A stretch of DNA of 64,000 nt from Panaeolus papilionaceus (Eukaryota > Basidiomycota > Agaricomycetes > Agaricales). The stretch covers positions 1,074,995-1,138,994 of the forward strand of contig JADNRZ010000018.1 in assembly GCA_015501605.1 (NCBI GenBank). Reading direction: 5' to 3'. Each line of letters opens with the position of its first letter. Position 1 is the stretch's first letter. A program made the position numbers and the translations under genes. This document shows positions 35,007 to 46,075 of this stretch, in pieces. Below the pieces are notes generated by a model. It was given only the letters and a program-made list of their open reading frames with translations, was not told the DNA's origin and ran no database searches.

Positions 35007-38000
35007 ATGCTCCGAATTCGCCTCCGAAATGCAAGAACAGGATTTTTCCTGAAAGGTTTTGCCTCGACGTCTAAACCTTATGTATCAGTTTGCTCCGCTT
35101 TGATAGCCCACAATGAATCATTTTCTGTCCCTGTGACTATCAAGTGTGAACAACTGAGAACCGCCAAACCCTTGCATACCCAAGCTCTCCTCGACTCCGG
35201 AGCAGCTGGCATTTTCATCGACCAATTGTTTGTCAAGACCCACGGATTTCCCCTGACACCTCTCCGAACCCCGATTCTAGTCCGAAATGTAGACGGCACC
35301 GCAAACAAGAAAGGTACTATTACCCACCGAACGACACTGAACCTGAAGATCTATGACAAGACCAAGAAAACCGATTTCCTAGTTACTGGGTTAGGAAATC
35401 AGAAGATTATCTTAGGGCTACCCTGGCTGCAGGACACGAACCCCGAGATCGACTGGAAGAATGCTTCCTTAAACTGGCGGACACCTATTGAGGACGAACC
35501 TGACAGAGAGGAACACCTAATTGGCACGACGAACCTGATACCCGACTGGTACCTGACCGACTCGATTATTATCGAAGAACAAACCATTTCTCAACTGGAA
35601 CTCCATGTTAAGAAGATGCTTGGAAAGAACACGACCCTGACCCGACCTGACTGACTAACGACCGACGATTTAATCATCTCCTTTATGGAAGGAGAACCGA
35701 CCGAAGAAACCAAAGAAATCTGGATCGACACAACTCTGACGCATTCTCAAGCCTTTGCTCAGAAATTCGACAAGAAGACCAAAGAAACTGACACGATCAA
35801 GATCGTTCCCCCCCAATTCCACCCCTGGATATCTGTTTTCAGCGAAGAAGCCTCTTCAGCTCTACCTGCCCGAAAACCCTGGGACCACGAAATCAAGCTC
35901 AAGCCCGACTTCGTTCCGAAATCCGCAAAAGTTTACTTGCTCTCACGGGAACAAGACGACGCCACCAAGAACTTCCTTGAAGAACATCTCAGTAAAGGAA
36001 CTATTCGTCACAGTAACTCTCCGCAAGCAGCAGGATTCTTCTACGTCGCCAAGAAAGACGGCAAGCTACGACCATGCCAAGATTACCGACACCTGAACGA
36101 AGGAACCATAAAGAACGCCTACCCTCTCCCTCTTGTCACTGACCTCATGGACAAACTCCAAGGCGCCAAGTACTTCACCAAGCTTGACATTCGATGGGGT
36201 TACAACAATATCCGCATCAAGGAAAACGACGAGTGGAAGGCAGCTTTCAAGACCAAGTATGGCCTCTTCGAACCTCTAGTCATGTTCTTCGGTCTTTGCA
36301 ATTCCCCAGCAACTTTTCAATCGATGATGGACAACCTCTTCATCCAGCAAGTTGAAAACGGATACATTATCATCTACATGGACGACATCCTGATTTACGC
36401 CACGAACGAAGAAGACCTCGAAAAATACACCAAAGAAGTACTCCAGATTATGAAGGAAAACAACCTCTACCTGAAAACTGAGAAATGCGAATTCAACAAG
36501 ACCAAAATCTCCTACCTTGGATTCATCATTGAACACAACAAGATCTCCATGGACCCCGCCAAGATTTCTGGAATCAAAGACTGGCCAACTCCGAAGACCC
36601 TCAAACAAGTCTGATCGTTCCTAGGCTTTGGCAACTTCTACCGAAAGTTCATCCGACACTACTCTGATCTTGCCAGACCTCTCAATGACCTCCTCCGAAA
36701 AGACCGACCCTTCATCTGGACAGAAATTCATCAGACTGCATTCGACAACCTCAAAGACCGATTCAGCAAGGAACCAGTTCTCGCAATGCCTGAACAAGAC
36801 CGACCATTTCAAATCGAGGCTGATGCATCCCAGTATGCTTATGGAGCTGTTCTCACACAGACCGACAGCAATGGAAAACGACACCCAGTATGTTTCCTCT
36901 CCTGTTCTTTCTCACCCGCCAAACAGAACTATCAAGTCTTCGATCGAGAACTCCTAGGAGTTATCCGAGCTCTCGAAGAATGGAAACATTACATCCTGGG
37001 ATCCCCCCACACGACGGTAGTTCACTCCGATCACAAGAACCTCATGTACTGGCGCTCTCCACAAAACCTTAATCGACGACAAGCACGATGGTTCCTTATC
37101 CTCTCCGAATACGACATCAAACTTGAACACATGCCAGGTCACAAGATGATTCAATCCAACGCTCTTTCACGACGACCCGACCTTACCCCAGAAGGAGAAA
37201 ATGAAGAAAACACCGACGTCACTATGCTCCCCGAAACCTTATTCATCAACCTCATTGACACCGAACTCCAAAAACATATTGCCAATGCCAAACCTCTTGA
37301 CAAGAACGCTATGGAAGCCCTAGAAACACTACTCAAAAATACTAACGTCACCTCTGGTACATCGATCAACAACTGGTCTCTCGAAGAAGGAAATCACGGA
37401 AAATTGCTCTTCTACAAAGACAAGATCTATATTCCAAACGACCTCAATCTCAGGAAATCCATTGTCATGCACTTCCACAATCCTGTCACAGCTGGACATC
37501 CTGGCCAAATCGAAACCTACAACGCTGTTGCCAAGTCTTACTGGTGGCCTGGTATGCGTCGATTTATTTCCGCCTACATTAAAGGATGCTCCACCTGTCA
37601 GCAATTCAAGATCAACCGGAACCCTGCGCGACCCACTTTAATGCCGATACCTGCGCCAGAATCGTTGAAACCCTTCGCCCAAATGTCTATGGATCTTATC
37701 ACCAATCTTCTGCCATCCCTCGGATATGACTCTATCCTGTCCGTGGTGGACCACGGCCTTACGAAGGGGGTAATTCTTATCCCTTGCTCCAAAATGATCA
37801 CAGCCAAACTTTTACTTGACAACCTTTACAAGAGATTCGGACTTCCTGACTCCATCAGTTCAGATCGCGACCCCAGATTCGCAGCCCACGCTTTCAAAGA
37901 GCTTCTCAGACTCCTCAACATTGAATCCAAACTTTCCACAGCTTATCATCCACAAACAGACAGTACCACAGAACGCTTTAACCAAGAAATCGAAGTATAC

Positions 38001-38708
38001 CTCTCCATTTACTGCATAACAAATCCTGAATCATGGCCCGATGCTCTCCCCACTCTCGAATTCACCCACAATAACCGAAGACACTCTGACTGCGTCCACT
38101 CCCCTTTCGAACTCATGTTTGGAACGAGCCCCACACAGATCCTGTTGGCTTTCGAACACACGGTCTACCCTTCTGTCAACAAGAAGCTCGCTTCCCTCCT
38201 TCAAATCTGACAAGAAGCTATCGCCGCCCACATGCTCGCCAGGAATAGAATGATCAACTTCAGCAAGAACCCATTCATGCCATTCAAGAAAGGAGACCTA
38301 GTTTGGCTAGACTCCCGAAACCTGAAGCTCGGACACAACAAGAAGATCTCACCCAAAAGAGAAGGACCATTCCCAATTACTGAAGTCTTGGGACCTGTCA
38401 CATATCGCCTCAAGCTCCTGAACTACTGGAAGATCCACGACGTGTTCCACGCCACTCTTCTCTCCGAATATTCTGAAACACCCGAACATGGTCCGAACTT
38501 CCCACAACCGCCACCAGAGATCATCAGCAGAGAAGAAGAATATGAATTAGACCGAATTCACAAACACTGTGGAAAACAGGGCAAGAGGGAATACTTCGTC
38601 TCGTGGAAAGGTTTCCCACCGTTCCACAACTCCTGGGAACCAGAAGAGAACCTTGCCAACGCCCCTGATATTCTCCAACCATATAAGAAGCATCACAAAC
38701 TTGTTTAG
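35007..38708 (+). pseudogene. pol of the Ty3/Gypsy element (PR-RT-RNase H-IN-chromodomain), three TGA interruptions
   Basis: A single frame, -1 relative to gag, open from 35007 to 38708 except for TGA at 35652-35654, 36612-36614 and 38208-38210. Protease: LLDSGAAGIFID (about 35187). Reverse transcriptase: FTKLDIRWGYNNIRI and YMDDIL (about 36376). RNase H: FQIEADASQYAYGAVL and HSDHKNLMYW. Integrase: the H-H-C-C zinc region (HFHN ... CSTCQQF), then catalytic D in MSMDLITN, D in SSDRDPRFAAH and E in DSTTERFNQE. Chromodomain: YELDRIHKHCGKQGKREYFV, SWKGFPPFHNSWEPEENL (38540-38670), which targets integration to marked chromatin. Each TGA sits where Arg (CGA) would be natural (for example LKQV-stop-SFLGF). 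The copy cannot make full Pol unless the stops are read through. Confidence 0.95.
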
Positions 38709-38749
38709 AACCCCCAACTCAAACACAAACCTGCTACCTCATCAACAAT

Positions 38750-39992
38750 ATGACTACCACCTCTGCTCTCAAATCCTCGTCCCCCTCTTCGCTCTCTACC
38801 ATTCCCAAGTCCGTTCGAATCCATTCCCCTGCTCAAGGATCCTTTTCTGATCCTCCCACTGTCGCTTCTCCAGTCCTCCCTCAGTCATTGTCCAATAAGG
38901 AGTTCATCGCTCGCACCAAAACCCTCATCGCCAAAGCCAAACAACAAGGACACCTCCTTGAAAAAGAAGCCAATCGACATGAAGCCTCTTCGTCCAAAAT
39001 CCCTAAGATCCAAAGTCTCGACGATGTCCTCAAAACTCTCGTCCACATCCACGAAAATACCATTGTCAACAGCAACGACCCTGAGCTTGTCAACATCCTC
39101 TATCAAGCTAAAGGATGGGAGACACCCTCCGTCACTCCTGGCTCTGCTCATGACCGCACCACTATCGACTTCGAAGAGTTTGTAGATATCTTCTGTACCC
39201 AAGAAGACTACGACCTCCTTGCCTGGAAACTTCCTTTCTTTGACCATCACCTGCCCCACCTTCATTTCATGGACAACAACATTAACGAAATCAAGAAGCA
39301 AATCCTGAAACTAATGGCGATCTGCGACAACCTTCGCAGAAAGGCCACCAACAACTGGGACATCGGATGCAGCCAATTCGAAGCCTTTTGCCAATAACAC
39401 TTCAACGACCCAGATTGCAGGAATCGCCTCATGGAGCTCATCATCGAACAAAGAAAGAAATACGCCAGCCACAAACCCAATGACAACTACACTTTCAAAC
39501 ACAACAAAAACCCATCCTATGATTACTCCTATCCCATTCCCCAATTACCTACCCTACCAGAACTCGCGTCCTGCAATCCAAAAAACCTGTTCAAAAAACC
39601 TCGATCCTGTTGCCACCAGTAACCTCGTCACGCTGCTAAAACAAGGCACCAAACTCTGCCTAAAGTGCTCTGTTCCTGACCATTTCATAATGGACTGCCC
39701 TGACTTCATCTGTTGGAATTGCAAGAAGGAAGCACCTGGTCATCACCTCAACTCCTGCCCCGGCCCCATCATCAAGAACAAGAAAGGGAAAAGGAAAACC
39801 TCCTCCGGTCGACACTCCCCTTCAAATCCATGGACCAAACTCAGTCCTTGGGACCGAATCGACCGGGAATCAAGAGAGCAAGGAGAATGGCAACCTAGAT
39901 CGTCCACTAATAACGATGGCTCTTGGCGTGATGACTTCTACGATTACGACGATGACATGTGTGACGAAGCCATCCACAACATCAACACCTGA
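38750..39992 (+). pseudogene. Third frame of the Ty3/Gypsy element: gag-like protein with tandem zinc knuckles
   Basis: Begins MTTTSALKSSSPSSL 42 nt after pol, between pol and the 3' LTR, in sense orientation. It is open to a TAA at 39395-39397, continues in the same frame to about 39600, then needs a +1 shift near an A6 run (39577-39600) to enter the frame ending at 39992. The N-terminal part is Ser-rich then helical (NKEFIARTKTLIAKAKQQG). The C-terminal part has two zinc knuckles, CLKCSVPDHFIMDC and CWNCKKEAPGHHLNSC, then a basic stretch and an acidic DDFYDYDDDMCDE tail. No envelope-like membrane segment is seen. Role inferred: RNA or nucleic-acid binding accessory protein. The break may be mutation or sequencing error in the homopolymer. 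Confidence 0.75.
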
Positions 39993-40014
39993 TTGAGGTC
40001 AATCAGTCTTAGTA

Positions 40015-40023
40015 CGGGGGTAA
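40015..40023 (+). promoter_or_regulatory. Candidate polypurine tract
   Basis: CGGGGGTAA directly upstream of the 3' LTR. It is short and not pure, but in the expected place for plus-strand priming. Confidence 0.4.
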
Positions 40024-40596
40024 TGTTACATCGACTCTTTTTCTCCTCATCTTTCTTATCTTATCAGGACTACTATCTCTCTTCATCTTATCCTCATGTA
40101 CTATCATCTCTCTTTGTACTTATATTTCTACTTCCTATCTCCGTAGCCCCACCTTTTTCTCCTAACCCCGACTCCCACTCCACCTTCATTCCTGCTGTCA
40201 CTCCACTTCATTTTCCTATCTATGACTCACCTTCTTACTCATCTCTCCCACACTTATGACTCATTTCTACTGCGAACCATACTCATGATTCATATATCTC
40301 TCACCCTATCTACTTGGCGTTTACACGCACAGCCTTGCTAGATATCTATATAAACACCATAGTTTATACCCTTGTTCTTTAGCTAGTTCTTTAACTTCAA
40401 ATAGAACAACACTTCTATGACAATCGTACTTTCCTCGCTCTCTTCTAAGACAATACCAGCGTAATGTGTGTACGCAGTGGCATTCTTAGAACGATATCGA
40501 ACTTATCACACAACTGAACAAACAAACCTTCTTCTGAACCTGACCCCAATGAGCTCAAAGGCCTTAACTGCAAGCGCCTGTCAAGCTATCGTAACA
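40024..40596 (+). repeat. 3' LTR (573 bp)
   Basis: Same length as the 5' LTR at constant offset 8041, with three substitutions. Followed by GATAC (40597-40601), the right target duplication. Confidence 0.97.
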
Positions 40597-41358
40597 GATA
40601 CAGGTGTCGTATTTGTAGTGTCAGCAACGTTAGGCTTGGGGATCCTTGGTTTCCCCTTGCCCTTAGCATCTGAGTTTGCAAACCCAGTGGATGACGACCA
40701 AGCAGGTCTCTGTTGTGTAGAATTTATTAATCTCCTATTGAAATATCAATTCATGTGTTAAACAACGCACCTCAGATGCAAGCATCTTTTTTAACCTACT
40801 TGAGTCCAGGGAAACGAGATCATTGACATCATCAGCACAAGGGCGGTCCTCATTTTCGCCACCTTGAGAGTTGTTGCTGGTGCCATTGGTGTCCGATAAT
40901 TCTTCGTCATCGGTATCCAGAATAAGTGCAGGAGGGCAACATACATGGCTTTTTAGGCTGAGGCGCCTCGGTGGAGTCCAAAGATGTTGTCCCAGCTCGC
41001 TTGCGTGCTCCTTTATCAACAGGTTTATCCTGACTCAGAGGTCCTGCCACCAAGTTGTTGCTGCTGGATGTGTTCTTTTTTCTGCCACCTACAAAAAGAA
41101 CGACAAATACATTAGTATAAGTGGAACAAAAAGCATGCTTAACCACAGGTAAAACTTACTACGACGACGTCCCTGGACATTGTCATCCACCTGGTCCTCG
41201 GGTTGTTCTATGTCTGACCTGTCCTCTAACTGTTGGGTTGTATCTTTGCCCTTGTGTGCATCCTTGGCATCCTTTTTCTTCGCTTTCTTGCTCACAGGTT
41301 GTTGAACTTCCTGATCCTTTCGAGGCTGCGAGGGTTTCTTTGTTGGGTCTTTGGGCAT
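40597..41358 (-). pseudogene. 5' half of the unknown gene split by the Ty3/Gypsy insertion
   Basis: ATG at 41358 opens MPKDPTKKPSQPRKDQEVQQ, a Lys-rich disordered region; exon 1 ends at 41160. Exon 2 from 41088 continues GRKKNTSSSNNLVAGPLSQD and APQPKKP, then an acidic exon (DTNGTSNNSQGGENEDRP, LDSSRLKKMLASE). The last visible exon (STGFANSDAKGKGKPRIPKP) reaches the GATAC duplication in frame with VSNKSES at 31982. The gene starts about 180 bp from, and is divergent to, the Plavaka transposase at 41538. That raises the possibility that it belongs to the Plavaka element. Function unknown. Confidence 0.7.
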
Positions 41359-41537
41359 GTCAGACAGGAGAGAGATGAACAGTAAAAAGGGGAGTGACGT
41401 TGCAGGTTTAGCAAGTAAAAACAGTGTGAGAGGAATAAATTAAGCAGGAAAAATATACATAAATACTCACAAGTCAGATGCTAACGTGAGTTTAGTTGAA
41501 GCATACATACTCCGCACACCTGGCCAGGACAGCACAG

Positions 41538-44500
41538 ATGGACTCCGAGGAGACTCGCCCCATTTTGAAACATAGTTCTTCATACACTCAATGTGGTTGT
41601 GGTAAAATCTTTAAGTGCAGAGGTCTGCATAGCCATAAGCGTCAGAGCTTAAACCGTAAATGTCATCAGCCTGATACTGAAGTGGCATCAACCCCCAAAA
41701 GGTGAAAACATAGAAAGGCATCACCTCAGGTTACCAACGACACAAACATGTCTAGCGAAACACCACCACCACAGGTAGATAGAGACACAGATTTCGGGAT
41801 GTCAATAGACCCAACTGGCGATTACTTTGGCAATTACGAAGGATACAACACTGGGGATCTTGATAATTCTGGTGAAAGCAGTCCTATGGACAAGCAGGAT
41901 GAAGAAGATGAGCTAGAGACAGCTCTCAAGATAGACATGGAGCAGCACCTGGAGGTAGAGAGGCCAAACAGCACAGCAGAGCACAATCACTGTGACAATC
42001 ATGCTCCTGAGCCACAGGAGAGCACTCCAACCTCTGAGGCAATGCACAATCATCCTGAAGTAGAACAAGGCCTTCAACAAAAGCCTCATATTGTGGATTA
42101 CCCATCTCGATCAGCAGGTTGCATCTACACCCAAGTGTCAGTCAATGAACATCACAAGTACAGAAAAGCGATGGGGCCTGACACATGCAAAAATCTCTAT
42201 GCACCATTTTTGACACAACAGGAATGGGAGCTTGTTAAATGGGCCAAATTACGAGGCCTGGGATCAACAGCTTTCGACGAGCTAATGAAAATCAGAGGAG
42301 TGAGTCCACATTCACATTGTTATACTTTAATCATACCTGATCTGTGATACTGTCAGATCAAAGAGTCCTTGGGCCTTTCATTCTCAAATACAACAGAACT
42401 CAACAAAATCATTGATGATCTTCCTGCCAGGCAACCACGATTTGAGTGTCACGAAGTCCTTGTCAGAAGTGAGGTGTGCGAGGTATACTTTCGTGATGCA
42501 ATGGAGTGTGTCAAAGCACTGTATTCCAATCCAGAGTTCGCACCATATCTGGTCTTCAAGCCTGAGATGCACTACACAGATACAACCATGTCAACACACA
42601 TTTACCATGATATGCATACAGGAAAGTGGTGGTGGTCGACTCAGGTGAGAGACTATGTTCCAAGACTGTTCAACGCGCCATCTATTCACACGCCTAATAT
42701 AGAAACAACTTGACAAGGACAACGAAGGAGGAACCATTATTCCTGTTATCATATCCACTGACAAGACACAGCTTACATTATTTGGCAATAAAAGTGCATA
42801 CCCTGTATATCTTACAATTGGCAACATACCAAAGGAAATCCGTTGCAAGCCATCAAAACGCGCATATGTCCTTTTAGGCTATCTTCCAACCACCCGCCTT
42901 GAGAGTGAAACCAACAAAGCAGCTCGACAACACCTTCTTGCTAATCTTTATCATGCCTGCATGGGAAAAATATTACAGCCTTTGGAGAAGCCTGGTCAGG
43001 ATGGTGTCATGCTAACGAGTGGTGATGGAGCAACACATCAAGGTCATCCAATTTTTGCCTGCTTTGTCGGTGATTACCCTGAGCAGGTCCTTGTTACCTG
43101 CACTTACACTGGTCAGTGTCCAGAATGCGACACACCTAATGCATCATTTGGCGATTTCATACCTTCAGGAACAACAGAAATGCGAGATCTTGACAAAGTC
43201 CTTGCTGCCCTTGATTCTTTTGATGACGACCCTGGGCAATTTCTCCAGACATGCCAGACAACTGGTATCAAACCTGTTTCTCAGCCGTTTTGGCTGAATC
43301 TACCTTATTCTCATCCCTACTGTTCAATCACTCCTGATGTCTTACATCAACTCTACCAGGGCATTGTCAAACATGTCATAAAATGGGTTACAGATGCATG
43401 TGGTGCTGCGGAAATCGATGCGCAATGCCGATGTATGCCACCAAACCACAATGTTTGGCACTTCTTCAAGGGTATCACTAGCCTCTCCCATGTATCAGGA
43501 AAGGAGCATGATCAAATGTGTAGGATTCTCCTTGGCCTTGTCATCGATATCCCTCTTCCTGGTGGTGGATCCAACCACCATATTGTTTGTACTGTCTGGG
43601 CAATGTTGGACTTTGTATATCTGGCACAGCTACCAATACATTCCAACAATTCACTCTTACTTTTGGAGGAATCTCTCAAGCGTTTTCACAATGACAAAGA
43701 AATCTTCGCCAAGTTAGGAATACGAGAAGGTTTTCAGTTACCTAAGCTTCACTTTGCAAACCATTATGTCGAGCTTATCAAGCTTTTTGGGACCACCAAC
43801 AATGTCAACACTGAATACACTGAGCGATTACACATTGATCTTGCCAAGGATGTTTATCGCTCAACAAACCATAAAGACAGGTACTCACAAATGACTTTTT
43901 GGCTAGAACGAAAAGAGAAGGTGCTCCAGCATTCTAGCTTCATCCAATGGCGCTTAGATGGCTCTGTAATGCCTCTTGTGGAGGACTGGAAACCACTTGG
44001 TCTTGAAATGGACCGTGTCATGACCCTGACCAAAAACCCAACACTTTGTGCTGTGGCTTTGGACGACATAATCAGTGACACCAGCTACAGAGCAACACAT
44101 TTCCGAAATGCACTGGCTTGATTTGCTATCATCACAAGGACATCTGGGTCAATCACATCCACAGAGGTCGAAAAATTAATATGGGGAGTGCACATCCCAT
44201 TCCTGTTAAACTTGCACAATGAGACCACTACCAGTGAAACACTGATCAGATAATATCACTATCAAGCCAAGAAACTAATGTGTTATTCACAGTTGATAAT
44301 AGATGTGAAATAGCAATAATGCTTTGTATAAGCCAATACTCTTGTTGTCTCCTTCCGGGACATAGTAGGAAAAGGCATCTGTTTGGTCATGTTGTGTCTG
44401 GATACCGTGAGGCGTGACAACAGGTGTCCACTATATCAGCATCCAAATATTCATGACACAAACATTCAGCCACTATGGAGTGTTATATACCGTTCTGTAG

Positions 44501-45256
44501 CTATTTTGAATGCGAGTAAGAATCCGAAGAGAAAACTAAAATATCTTTATCCTACAATGAGAAAAATGCGAAATACTGCAGAAATATAAGTCAAGTCTAA
44601 TTCTAAGTGCCCATTTCACTATTCTAATTGTTCCATGGGTTAATCTAATATATATAAGAGTCCATTTGAAGTGTTTTATCACTTCAATTCAACAATTCCG
44701 ACGTCTCCCAGTATGGCACTGTCTGAAGTTTCGGCGCAGGGATCCTATTACATCAGTAGTCTCAACTGCAGATATAATTCACATTCACCCACAGCAGTTG
44801 GACACCTGTCAACAAACTGTTCCTGCCAGATTTGACACAGCATGGATTAGCGACACTGATGAGGTATCTCTCATTGGAGTTGATAATCATTCTGTTGGTC
44901 AAGTGCGAGTTATCTTCTCAATTCCTGAGAAATGCTGTGCAGAACTCTTTGGGATGGATGTTTCATCAGATAAAATTCGTGAGTATTTGGCTTATATTCA
45001 ATGGTTTTCTCCTCTTCATAACTCCCCTCACAACAATACCCTCTTATATGAGGTGTCTCCCCTTTCCACTCCAGAAGGGACCCATGTTGGAAGCATCATT
45101 CCACTCTCTCGCATTTGTCGTAGTGTGCATCTATTCCCTAAATTTGGCCCAGTGGCTCCAGCTGCTTGGACCACAAATAATGTCCTTGATAAATGTCGGA
45201 ATTTTTATATTAATGACTTTACAGATAAGCATTTCTATCAACTTACATCTGTGTAG
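41538..45256 (+). pseudogene. Plavaka-family transposase, decayed
   Basis: ATG at 41538 opens a Cys/His start (YTQCGCGKIFKCRGLHSH), a zinc finger typical of these proteins. A TGA at 41703-41705 interrupts the frame. Exons to 42299, 42357-42644 and 42703 onward splice in phase. The core reads HIYHDMHTGKWWWSTQ, PVIISTDKTQLTLFGNKSAY, YVLLGYLPTTRLE, GDYPEQVLVTCTYTGQCPEC, PDVLHQLYQGIVKHVIKW and MTFWLERKEKVL, the conserved Plavaka (CMC/EnSpm-like DDE) transposase body. A TGA at 44119-44121 ends the long frame; matching sequence continues, followed by a TAA (about 44251) and frameshifts. The C-terminus is recognisable again at about 44690-45256 (LAYIQWFSPLHNS, RSVHLFPKFGPVAP, YINDFTDKHFYQLTSV). The copy is inactive. 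No terminal inverted repeats were located. Confidence 0.9.
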
Positions 45257-45539
45257 AGTAGTTCTACGAACAACTTCAAATGTTCACACAATCTTCAATA
45301 ATTTAACATAATTGAACATATTCCACATAATGAGAACCCGATATTGATCCACTGTTACTTCCACCTGAATAATCAATAATAATTTAGTCAATTACGTATA
45401 TTCCTCGTGACTGACATCAAATGTGCTGAAATATGGTGAATGTGCAAAACGGCTTTTTCCTGATGCCATTTGTATGTATTTATTGTTAAGGCTATTGTTT
45501 ATCCTCTTTGAAGCAATGAACGAAGGTCAAGACTGAGCT
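45257..45539. other. Flank of Plavaka, no gene
   Basis: AT-rich, no coding frame. Presumably contains the right end of the Plavaka element, which I could not define. Confidence 0.4.
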
Positions 45540-46075
45540 TGGCTCTGGGCTCCCTGGTCTTACTAGCTGGGTATAGCTGGCGTGGGGGGGTGGGAGCAGA
45601 AATCAGGACCCTGGACCTAGTTGTTTTTTGTTTTTACTATTCGTGTCTCCTACTACACTGACATTGTGACACTCCAAGAACGCTGCCCAGACTGACAATG
45701 CCAATGTCCCAGAACACAGTACCCCTTCTTGCTCCTACGCTGAGGGGGGGGGCTAGCAGATATAAACCCAGCCTAAGGTTGGCAGATACAGACTATGAGC
45801 AAACTCGTGTGCTGTGCAAGCCCCAGTGTGGCGGCACTGGTCTCCAGCTGTCCAACTTTGTTGCTGCGAAGATGGGATTGGAACTGTCCTGGCAAAGGCC
45901 ATTGCTGGATTGTTGGTGGTCGCGTGTTGGTGATAGTGGTGTGACAAGAGCATCTGTGGGGTTCGAACTCAGAGCCAGAGGGCTTGACTGTTGCCTGCCA
46001 GGGGTTGTGCAATAGCAGGCATTTCTGGTGATCTCCCACTAGACCACCAGGCCCCTACTGGCATTCTTAGTTAGA
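45540..46075 (-). repeat. Candidate tRNA-derived SINE
   Basis: On the minus strand, 46046-46035 reads TGGTCTAGTGGG, a good pol III A box, and 45970-45960 reads GAGTTCGAACC, a good B box, about 80 nt apart. The head GGGGCCTGGTGGTCTAGTGG resembles a tRNA 5' half, but the T stem does not pair and the spacing is longer than in a normal tRNA. It is therefore tRNA-derived rather than a functional tRNA. The downstream body is unrelated to tRNA. Limits are approximate; no poly-A tail or target duplication was found. Confidence 0.45.

Larger units (their letters stand above)
32916..35052 (+). pseudogene. gag of the Ty3/Gypsy element, interrupted by a fold-back insertion and two TGA codons
   Basis: Starts at ATG 32916 (MAAQMATETTTET), continues to 33518, is interrupted by a 706-bp insertion plus 9-bp duplication, and resumes at 34234. 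The frame is restored exactly when the insert and one duplicate are removed (NDHIY joins DTDNKK). TGA codons at 33255-33257 and 33369-33371 interrupt a Pro/Gly-rich segment. The capsid-like part (LVINDHIY, LSHFAEGEKGDREALEWK, LLIGLYTESLKKLI) is followed by a CCHC zinc knuckle CFRCHQTSHISKFC near 34837-34878, which binds genomic RNA. The frame ends at TGA 35050-35052 and overlaps the pol frame by 46 nt. Confidence 0.88.
31983..40596 (+). mobile_element. Complete Ty3/Gypsy LTR retrotransposon (chromovirus), 8.6 kb
   Basis: Two 573-bp direct LTRs starting TGTTA and ending TAACA, 5-bp target duplication, gag with zinc knuckle, pol in the order protease, reverse transcriptase, RNase H, integrase, chromodomain, plus an extra third frame before the 3' LTR. 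By eye the LTRs differ at only 3 of 573 positions (31989/40030, 32542/40583, 32550/40591), so insertion is recent. All three differences are CpG versus CpA. The element is not functional as it stands: five in-frame TGA codons, and a fold-back element inside gag. Confidence 0.97.

Noticed and set aside
32916..45256. TGA read as a sense codon (recoding or alternative code)
   Set aside because: Host genes in the same window end at TGA (for example 30405-30407 and 57123-57125), and the interrupted genes are all transposons. Mutation is the simpler explanation.
45960..46046. Functional tRNA gene
   Set aside because: A and B boxes are present, but the T stem does not pair and the spacing is too long for a cloverleaf.
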